From Trochalopteron elliotii (taxonomy: Eukaryota > Chordata > Aves > Passeriformes > Leiothrichidae): DNA of 64,000 nt. Below, one piece after another: positions 55,309 to 64,000 of this stretch. The position numbers and the translations under genes are program-made. The stretch spans positions 22,656-86,655 of the forward strand of contig JANPWX010000354.1 of the NCBI GenBank assembly GCA_024734555.1. The letters are read 5' to 3'. The notes below the pieces were generated by a model that saw only the letters and a list, made by a program, of their open reading frames with translations, searched no databases and had not been told where the DNA came from. The first letter of the stretch is position 1. Each line of letters begins with the position of its first letter.

Positions 55309-58300
55309 ATGAATAATCCACATTAAATTCTTAATTTTGGGTTACGATAGAAGACTTAATAGTGGTCAGATACCCACTGCTTATGCAATTAATTCTTAGC
55401 CAAGAAAATGAATGTGAGATATAAAATATTTTAGAAATAATCTTTTCGTGCAAAAACAATGGAAATTTGAAGAAGGATTAAGATTTAGTGTCACAACAGA
55501 TTATAGTGTGAACAGAATATGTCCTTACAGAAATCTATTTAACCACTCATATCCTAGAGGGAACAAACTATAGGGCTTTTTCCATAGCAAAGGGGAAAAA
55601 AAAATGGAATTTGCTCTTTGTGTTTACTGGAGCCCACAACTGGCAGGAAATGAGGCATGAAATGTATTGTCAAACACACAGAGTTCCAATAGAATTCCTT
55701 ATTTCCAGCTGAGCATTGATTTTAGGGATGCAAGCTCTCACACTCCCCCCTAAAAATGGATATTTTTATAAAATGGATCACCCTGGTAATGCCATATATA
55801 CACACAAAGGTATTGATGCAAAAAAGCTCCAGCTTTTTGAAGAACTTCCTCCCATTTGTTATATTTTCCTCAGATGCTCTAATAATTAAGGAATACTAAA
55901 AATAGCTGGGAGAGAGGGATTCCCAGCAGCCCAAACTGACCCAAACTTCAGCTCAAAGTTACTGCTGAGCACAGATCTCAGAGAAAAATAATTAAATTTC
56001 AGCTCCAGATTTGCACAGAAGAGAAGCAGGGACATCACCCTTCTGGAAAATCTCTGCCCAAGATATTTCCTTACTGGATTCAGAGAAATCAGGGCCAGGA
56101 AATCCCCTGAAAACTCATTTTTCTCTATTAATGTCATTAAGTAGCAGCAACACTCACTGCTGAGGGTTGTCTCTATCCAAAGCAAGTGAGGGATTGCCCA
56201 AAAGCTCCAGGTAAAAATGAGTTTTGCTGTTATTTTACAGACAAAATTGAGTATGTAAAGCAGCATTACATCAGTCACCCTCTCCCAAAGCATAGCTAAT
56301 GCACTTAATTAACTAGGCTGCTACCAAATCCTCTTTTTAAACACTTTTTTTTTCTTTAAAGATTGTCACAAAACACCCAAACAAGCAAACAAAAAAAATA
56401 CTTGGAAAATTAAAAACTCAAGAAAAGGAGAATCAAGAGTGCTGGAACAGAACACATAATTTGTTTCTTTTTTTTGCTTTGAGAAGTCAGCTGTGTGGCA
56501 ATGATTTAATTCAACCCTAAATGAAAATGATTGCAGCCCAGTCCACCAGGGGCTGTGATCCCTCTGGTAGGGAAATAAACTCCAGAGCAGTCACTCCTCA
56601 CACAGAGCCCTGTGCTCACCATGGGATCCCTTCCCCACATCCCAACTTTTGGCCCCGAGAGCTCCTGGCAGGTTTAGGGGTTGAAGAGTTTGTCCATTTA
56701 TGAGTCCCACCACACTAAGAATGGGCTTTCTGTGCTCGTGCCAAAGTGTTTGAAGTAGAAACTTGTCTCTTGTGCTTTTTCCTCAATAAAAAATAGAATA
56801 ATGTCAGGCTAAAGAGACAGGTCCAAACAGTTCCTGGCCACCTTGGCAAACGTGCTGCTATTGTTTATAAACCCTTGCAATTATTGTTGCTCAGGGATTG
56901 TTTCTGTTATCTCACTTTTAATAACAGACAAGTGACTTCCAACGTGTCAAGGAAATCTAATAAAATATAAATAAAAACTATTTGCCTGTGTTTTTTCCCC
57001 CCTTTTACTTCGAGCACAAATTACATTAACAAAGCAGAATAACACAGACAATCGAGATTTGAGTGTGGAACCAGCCAGAAATGCTTTGTGCTTATTAAGT
57101 TTTCATTTACAAGAGGCTGCATCACCTTATCTGAATTAAGGAAAGCAGCATCCAGGATGTGCTGGCTGGAGCCCAGGCCAGCAAAGCACAAACACGTGTG
57201 GCTCAGACACACAAAGAGCAGCATGTGGATCCTGCCTTTGGTCCAGCATCTTCCCTCAGGCAAAAAGGAGAGCAGAACCTCTGCTGTGACACAAAAAAAA
57301 TAAAAAAATCCTGGTGCATTCCTAGTTTATTCCTCCACCAGGCAGAATTTTTTTGCTCATCCACTGATTTTAGCTTGGAGATAAACCTGGAGGGATATCA
57401 GAGTTATTTACCCAGAGACAAGCAAAGGGTTCCCTTTGGCCAGACACATGGATAGTTCAGATTTACTCATCTTTGCATTAGGAAACAACCTCGATGGGCT
57501 CTGGAGATCTGCCAGGAATTGAAATTTAAAAAAAAAAAGGAAGAAAAGAAAACCCCAAACCCAACAGCTGTAACCCCACCTTTATTATTTCAGGTGTTTT
57601 GTTACACCCAATCATATCTACTATTTTTCTCTAGGGATTTACTTAATTAATACTGGAAGAATTTTGTTCTTACGAGAATTCCTCTTTTTAATGCAACCCC
57701 CATTTTTAATTTTTTTTTTTTAAAAACTCCAAACACACAAAAACTCCAGACCATTTCACTTTGACCTTTTGGCTGACCTGTCCAGCCCAGTCAAATTAAC
57801 AAAAGGCAGGAATTTCAATCCCCCATCATCAGGAACAGAGGCTCAGCAGCAGGAAGGGGGTGACAGGGCAGCCCCACTGTACAAAATTTCATGCACTTAT
57901 TCTCTTGTTTTCACCTTGGATGTACCAATTCCACATTCTGGAATTGCTGCACCCAAGCCCAGCCTCAGCCCCATTAGCCTTTCCCAAAAGCAGAGAGAAT
58001 TTTCTCCAAACCTGTTGAATTTCAGTGCCACACTTAGATTATCTCCGATCTGGCACGGAGCATTTTTTGAATATCAGCACTAAGGAAACAATTCTGAACG
58101 ACACAGCTTAACATAGCCTTCCTCAAAGCTGAATAATTCCTCCTCAGATGGTGCCAGCTCCTTCTGCCTTGGAGATGTGTCACTGCTTTGACAGCAGAGG
58201 GATGGAATCCACCCCTGGCACTGGACATATGCTCCCGAGGTGGACAACACTCCCACGACCCACTGCAAATTAGAAAAAGGATGAAACCCACCTCCCTGCT

Positions 58301-58700
58301 CAGCCTGCAAGTGTTGTTTCATCTGGCAAAGCCCATGGAGGAATTAATAACAGCTTTCCCACCCGCAAATAAAAGTGTGCTGCTTAAGGTTTTTTGGCAG
58401 CGAGCTGGCATTTTGTCATTTAATCATTTCACATCATTACACTGCAATATGCAATGTAATGAGATGACACTCCTAAGTGACAAACACTGGGTACCTCCTG
58501 GGCTGAGAGGAGTAATGGCATGGCCAGGAAATTGTACCACAGCTCCACTCCCCCAGGCTGGGACTGGAGCAGGAGGAGCTGTAAGGAGAACTTCACCTGC
58601 AGACTGAGCTGACCCTCCAAAAACACCCAGGAATTCCAGTCCTGCAGCTCAGATCCAGGATCCCCAATCCCAGCCCTCACCTGGGCTGCTGAGGGGGGCA
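55309..58700. other. Unique noncoding DNA
   Basis: AT-rich single-copy sequence with short A and T runs (for example 57527-57538 and 57708-57721). No gene, LTR or CR1 recognised. Confidence 0.5.
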
Positions 58701-61700
58701 ATCCCAGCCCTTCCCAGGGTCACAGATGAAGGAAGGGCAGCCAGAGCCTCCTTATCTCTGCAGCCCACTGGATTTGGGAGGATATATTAACCTTTAAGCA
58801 TTTTGGAGAGATGCCTCTGGAGATCTCCTGCCAGAGCCTGATTGGATTGTCTGGGGTGGGGGCAAAGAGGGGAAAAGCAGGGAAAAGTCCAGCAGAGCCA
58901 ACCCTTGGTGCCCACACGAGCCTCAGAGCATTTCAAAGCTGCCCCTAAATGTCTAAAGCCCCCCCAAGGATCACCAAGATCCTCAGAATTATTCTTCCCC
59001 ACCCTTTCTTCCTGCTCTCAATTCAACTCAGATAAAGGCCACTGAGGAAGCCATAAATAACAGCCTCAAATGTCACTGCTGTGCTAAACCCCCTCTCCTG
59101 CTGCACATCCAAAATGCCCCTTCCCACCCCTCCAGGAGGCTGGATCTGGCTGAAATCACCCCCAGGACACCCCCTGAAAACCCCAAACCACTGGGCTGTG
59201 GGGAGCACTGGGAAAAACCCACAAACACAGCCCCCAGTGCATCCTTTTACCTGTGCAAAGGGATTTTTCCTGCCACCCCCAGGGCTGTCTGTGCCCATCT
59301 GGGGCTGCAGAGGAGCCAGCAGAGCTCAGGAGTTGGCAGAGGAGCCAGAGCACCTGGAACTGTGCTTGGGACCTGCCTGCTGGGCAGAATTGGAGTTTTG
59401 ACCCCAAGTTTATCCCCAAGAACCCCTCAGGGGGCTGTTCCAGCCCCCTGGTGCCCCCTCCCCAGCTGCCCCAGCCCCTCCACCACGCCTGTCAGGAGAC
59501 TCTGGAAGAACCAAGAGAGAGAGACAATAAAATTCTAAAAGTGAAGAGCTCTTTAAATATTAGCTCAGCTGGTATTATCATACATTTTTCCAAGTTCAAA
59601 CATGATAAAGTGATTTGAGAGTTTGCCAACTCCATATTCAGGGGAAGCATGCAGGGAGAGGAGAGAGGCTGATATCTTTGATGTAAGTTCTTTTTCTTTC
59701 CTTTCCTTTTGTTGACTTTAAAGAGCAGTCATCTTAAACCTGATTGCAGAAGGCATCAGAAAATACTGGAAATTACAGCACAGCTTTAGGAGCAGGGTTG
59801 CAGGTGGCAAGAGATATTTATTTTCCAAGAGCAGCACTCCATGAATGGATGAGCCATCCCAAAGAAACGGTTATTTTCTTTGCCATCTTTATTCACAGAA
59901 AAAAGCCCTATTGAATTTCTGCTATTCAGTCATTTATTATTTAGTGGCTGAGAGAGCTGGCTTTTTACATTCTTCCCCACATCAGTGAGGAGAGACAATC
60001 CTTAAAAACAAATTCCTGAAGTGACAATGAACTTCTGGCTCTCAACAAGCAGCCCTGAACATCTCTCTCTCTCTCTCCAGGACATGCTGGCACAGCAAAA
60101 GCACTCTAAAAAACAGAGAGATCTGGCAAACAGGACAGCTCCAAGGTGCCTTGGCTTTGATGGGAGATGCCACAATTTGGGATCAGGTCTAGGGGGTCCA
60201 AGAGGAGTTTTTCTGGGAGTGGAATCAGAGTTTGCAGGGGGGCCACAACAAAATCATCCCACGTGCAGCCCTTCCCACCTCACTCCACAGAGGATATTTT
60301 ACACAGCCAAACCTTGCAAGGCTGAATAATGGCTCTAAAGACCAATTGTTTGAAATAATTTGGATTTCACCACCTTTCTAAGTGTCCAGGAAAGCTCGAC
60401 ACCCCCCGCCCCCCCAAAAGAACCACTCTAACACTCAGACACTCATTAAAATGTAATAATATAGATTAAGTTTACTTAATCCTGCTGCAGAGTGCCACGG
60501 AGAAAAAGCAATATTCATTACACTTGGCAAAAGCAGGAATGGTGAGTGGGAGCCAAAGCAGGCCTTGGATGCTTTTGCTTGTTTCCTCATCTTTTTTTAA
60601 AGCCTTTTTTTTTTTTTTTATTTTCTTCCATCCTTCTGCACTGGCATGCTCCCCAAATGCAGCAAAGACAGAAGGTAATTACATATCGTGACTCATTAGC
60701 AGAAAAAAAAAAGGATAAGTGGGAGCAAAAGCAATAGGTAGGTGGGGGTAAATTTATCACATAATGATTTAAAAGTTTTGGACTCCTGCACACAAGAGGG
60801 GAAAAAAAAAAATAAAAAGAGGGAAGGAATTTAGTCATTCAGACTGTGAAATTCTAGGAGACTAAATGTCTACTTAAATTATTTCATCACATATTCATTA
60901 GGCCATCCCAGGGAAAGCAGTTATATCATTTGATGGGGTTTCAGCTCTTTCCTGGCACCCTGAAGAAGACAAAGAAGAATGGACAAATTGAACAAAAGAT
61001 GAACAAAGGAAGCAGCGGGGAAAGGAAGGCAGAGAAGTCTTAAAAAAAACAAAAAAAAACACCCCAAAAAAATCCCACAGACCTATTCAGCCAGGGCATA
61101 AAAATTTATTTAAATTTTATTTAATTTATTAAAAAATTTAAGGTTTCATTCCAGCCCCTGAGACCAGGTGCTGGTCCAAGCCCAGGCCTGGTTTTTTTGC
61201 CCCTGCTCCTGATTCAGCCACCCTGGAATGCCAAGGCTGCTTTTCCTGCTGCTTTGGCTGCCCTGCACCACCAATAAATCAGGAGTTTTGCTTTAACATG
61301 TTTCTTCCATAGCACCAAGCACATAAAGGAATTTATCCTCCAAGTCCACTAGGCTGTAGAACAAATAAATATAAATAATGATAAAGGGAAAGGAGAAGGG
61401 AAGTGAAACACTGACGTGGAAAGTCAGGAAATCTTTATTTTACCCAGAGTCGTTGCCCACAAATTTCTCCCCTCAATAACTGCTGGTTTGGTGGGGTTTC
61501 CTTTTAAAATGTTTTTAATTATAATTAAAACTCTTAAGCCAGCTTCTTTTGGAAAACATAATATCTCTCTTTTTGGCTGTGCCACGGCAGAGAATCCTCT
61601 GCTTTACTCCCTTCCAATTTTAAAACGTGGACTTAAAGACCCAGGAGGACAGAATATATTTTCTGCTGTTTTAAAGAATTAGAATGTGCTGGGGGAAAAA

Positions 61701-62079
61701 AAGGCTGTGCTTGGCTGGGAGCTGCTTTATTAAAAGGATGTTGCAGCTAGAGAGTGGGGGAACAAAAATAGGACAAAGCCTCCAGTGGGAGCCGTTGTTC
61801 TCCTTGGGGCAGAGCTGGGGAGGGGATGGCACAGGCACAGGAGCCAAGAGCAGCAGATAAAAACTCATCTCTCCATCACTCCCCTGGCAGCTGCTGGGGC
61901 TGGGAAATGCAGCCCCAAAGGCACCAGCAGGAGAGGGCTGAGCTGCAGCCCCTGGGCAGGAATGCTGGGGGTGCTCAGCACAGCAGCTCTGGGCACAGGG
62001 GGTTCCCAGAGACAAAATTGGGATTAAAAACTCCAAATCCTCAGCTGAGACTGGGAAAAGTCACACCTCCTCAGCCAGG
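58701..62079. other. Unique noncoding DNA
   Basis: GC-richer at 58800-59500, with proline-rich open frames of random type. A CT run lies at 60063-60079, T-runs near 60606-60619 and A-runs near 61041-61066. No gene or transposon recognised. Confidence 0.5.
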
Positions 62080-62116
62080 GCCTGGCTGGAGCTGGTGCAG
62101 TTCCCATCCCTGGAGG
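62080..62116 (+). mobile_element. CR1 LINE 3' region, left piece of nested site
   Basis: GGCTGGAGCTGGTGCAG and TTCCCATCCCTGGAGG match the CR1 at 32791-32971, whose sequence goes on to TGTCCCAGGAATTCC. That continuation is found at 63045, so the CR1 is split by about 0.93 kb of LTR sequence. Confidence 0.68.
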
Positions 62117-62123
62117 TGAGATG

Positions 62124-62129
62124 GTTCTG
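62124..62129 (+). repeat. Target-site duplication, left copy (GTTCTG)
   Basis: Six bases directly before the LTR start, identical to 62435-62440. Confidence 0.85.
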
Positions 62130-62434
62130 TGATGCTGCTTTACACCACAAGGACACAAAAACTCCAAACTTCAGAAGGCTGAAAATGACTCCTTTATTTC
62201 TGGGATGTGTCTCCCTTTTATACTGTTTTACACAGACCAATTGGATTGGTGACACAAAGACAAACCTCTTCACTCACATTGGTCAGAGCAGAGGGACAGC
62301 AAGAAGAAGTCCCTCCTAGGAAAAGGAATGAATAACAAAGGTACAGTTACAAAAACATTTCTCCTGTTTACAGAAAATTCCCTGGGAAAAGAATTTCAGA
62401 AACCAAAACACCTCAGGCAGAAACCAGGGCTGCA
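62130..62434 (-). mobile_element. Solo LTR with 6-bp target duplication (family 1)
   Basis: This 305-bp element starts TGATGCTGCTTTACACCAC and ends CCAGGGCTGCA on the plus strand, flanked by a perfect GTTCTG duplication. On the minus strand it carries a TATA box (plus CTTTTATA, 62215-62222) and, about 20 bp on, a polyadenylation signal (plus TTTATT, 62193-62198). A 6-bp duplication is usual for class II (ERVK, alpha/beta-like) retroviruses. There are no internal genes, so a provirus was reduced to one LTR by recombination between LTRs. Full-length similarity to 26028-26331. Confidence 0.92.
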
Positions 62435-62440
62435 GTTCTG
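62435..62440 (+). repeat. Target-site duplication, right copy (GTTCTG)
   Basis: Six bases directly after the LTR end, identical to 62124-62129. Confidence 0.85.
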
Positions 62441-63044
62441 GTTTGTTTTTCTGCCAAGGTCAGGTTTAATAGCACGAGAGATGAAGTTTGGGTTGAGACT
62501 TTGATGTTCATTAATAATTATCTTATTAATAATGATCTTATTAATATCATTAATACTTTTGTTACAGTCTCACAAGCCGTGAGTTCTGCTATACTCTCAC
62601 TAACAAGGGCCCAAAATTGCTGCCTCTCTATCTCTACAAACCCCTTTCAAGGACAAACTGTCCAGCTGTGAACTAACAACTAAATTATTTATACTTTTAA
62701 CCCAATAACTGACCACTTAAAGTCCACAATGAGGAATTTTCTATCCAGTTACAGAAAACCACCCAAACCCATGAAGGAGAAGGTGAAGAAGAAGGACCCA
62801 GACAACGCCCCAAGTCCTCCACCTTGACTCACACACATTACTATGGACTAAAACCTTAAACTCTAAGTTTAGCACCCTGTGACCTCACACACTTCTATCC
62901 AAACCCCACACCCACAATCCCAGTGCTGTCACTCAATTTTGGAGCCTTTTCCAAGGCCTCAGGTCAGTGCAGTGTTTGCCTGGGGGTCAGTGCCTGTCAG
63001 CACAGAAAGGCTGAAATTCTCACTGCCCAGAATTCCAGCACCCA
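62441..63044 (-). mobile_element. LTR, family 2, copy B (host of the solo LTR)
   Basis: Closely similar to 29084-29640 and in the same orientation. With the short piece 62117-62129 left of the nested solo LTR it makes an element of about 610 bp that sits within the CR1. The right end CAGCACCCA gives the CA terminus, and CR1 resumes at AGGAATTCCTGG. AT-rich trinucleotide-like ATTAATAAT steps (62505-62555) expand this copy relative to copy A. No internal genes. Confidence 0.78.
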
Positions 63045-63127
63045 AGGAATTCCTGGGAGTGGCACTCAGTGACAAGGTGGGGACTGGATGATCCTGGAGG
63101 TCTTTTCCAGCCTCAGTGATCCTGTGA
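63045..63127 (+). mobile_element. CR1 LINE 3' end, right piece of nested site
   Basis: AGGAATTCCTGGGAGTGGCA, CTCAGTGACAAGGTGGGGAC, TGGATGATCCTGGAGGTC, TTTTCCAGCCTCAGTGATCC and TGTGAA complete the CR1 begun at 62080. Confidence 0.78.
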
Positions 63128-64000
63128 ACCTTCAGCTGTTCCATCCCTCTGGAGTGCTCCTTTCTCTGAGACTTGTGTCCATCCACAAACAACCAACAGA
63201 ATGGGGGGTACCATGTATTAAACAAAAGAAAATTTGAATAAAAATGTTGCATTTTTTTTTTTACAGTCAGTTATACATCAACTTAACTATGCCAAACTCC
63301 TTCCAAACCAGTCTAACTTCTGGTATTTCAGCTCAGAAAATTTGCTTTTACCCTGCTAAGTCCCACAGTCCAGCAGAAGGGAGCACTGCACACACCCTCC
63401 CCAGGGTGGGAATCCAGTCAGCAATACAAAAGAGACTGGTGGGAGCAGAGGCTTGGAGAGCTGATTTTTCTCCTCCAACAACAGCAGATTTTTGTGCTGT
63501 ATTTTCACTCTTTTATGAGTGTAATACCCCTTAATTCAGGATCCATAAGATAAAAGCACAGTTTAAAGGGTGGGCCTCAAACAGCCATCACTGCCATGAG
63601 AAAAGGGCCTGAGAGTCTCAGTGCCTGGGATAATTTAAATCTGGGGTTCTGGTCACACCACAACTTCCAGAATTTAGTTCTTCATATAATCTCAGAGTTG
63701 GCTTCTGTCACATGATGTCACAGCAGATAAAACACTCTGATTCCTCTGCCTACCAAAAAACCCCCCACAAATATAAACATTTAACTCTGGTTATATTTCC
63801 AAAGCAGAGCTCAAACTAACCCCCAGTGAGACAAGCAGGGCTGAGGAGCCAGAATCAGTGACCCCTCTGATGAATCCTCTTTGCTGCTGCAATACAAATA
63901 CAAAAATCCATTTTGGAGCTCCCATCCACTCCCAGCTTCAAGGCAGCCCAAGCTGCATCAGATTCCCAGGCACAGCACAAGCAGCACTGCAATTCCCTCC
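63128..64000. other. Unique noncoding DNA
   Basis: Single-copy sequence with a T run at 63251-63261. No gene or repeat recognised up to the window end. Confidence 0.5.

Noticed and set aside
26332..62129. Provirus bounded by the same-orientation LTRs at 26028 and 62130
   Set aside because: 36 kb apart, with unrelated unique DNA and other repeats between. The 62-kb copy has its own target duplication, so each is an independent solo LTR.

Overview
This window looks like a stretch of a bird nuclear genome, most likely a songbird, and it lies in intergenic or long-intronic DNA. Four things point that way. The 3' ends of CR1 LINEs in avian style recur (about 22840-23612, 26830-26953, 30171-30284, 32791-32971, 35899-36345 and 62080-63127). 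Short solo LTRs of avian endogenous retroviruses are present. Long AT-rich, TAAT-rich unique sequence alternates with GC-richer minisatellites. No bacterial-style gene packing, ribosome binding sites or operons are seen. I found no protein-coding gene, exon, tRNA, rRNA or other RNA gene that I can support. The long open frames (up to 370 codons) lie in tandem repeats or low-complexity sequence, often on both strands at once, and are artefacts of periodicity.

Layout: 0-1.1 kb, unique DNA then a plus-strand LTR. 2.9-7.0 kb, a dense cluster of four unrelated minisatellites: a ~115-bp unit with CAT runs, a 65-bp unit, a ~140/278-bp higher-order unit, and an ~0.8-kb GGGACA/GGGATG array with strong G-quadruplex potential. 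7.0-20.2 kb, mostly unique DNA with an irregular minisatellite at 12.7 kb, an ATCC microsatellite at 14.2 kb and a direct dispersed repeat pair at 15.3 and 18.2 kb. 20.9-21.8 kb, a 24-unit minisatellite. 22.8-23.6 kb, a CR1 split by an LTR-like insertion. 25.4-36.4 kb, the most repeat-rich part: two copies of an unnamed dispersed repeat, three LTRs, four CR1 pieces, a 16-bp minisatellite, a TTTTTC array containing an assembly gap, a 302-bp tandem duplication, an ancient MIR-type SINE, and an LTR nested in a CR1. 37-50 kb, mainly unique DNA with several short tandem duplications and candidate conserved noncoding blocks. 49.7-55.3 kb, a 234-bp tandem duplication and a 1.6-kb array of about 29 units, with a satellite block of the same unit 1 kb downstream set between duplicated flanks. 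55.3-62.0 kb, unique DNA. 62.0-63.1 kb, a three-layer nest: a solo LTR with a perfect 6-bp target duplication, inside an older LTR, inside a CR1.

There are no genes here to work together. What the window records is genome turnover: successive retroelement insertions that can be ordered by nesting, minisatellite birth and higher-order amplification, and unique AT-rich blocks that look like candidate cis-regulatory DNA. The locus and species cannot be named from the sequence alone. Family names for LTRs are inferred from structure (terminal TG/CA, duplication length, TATA and polyadenylation signals), not from a database search.
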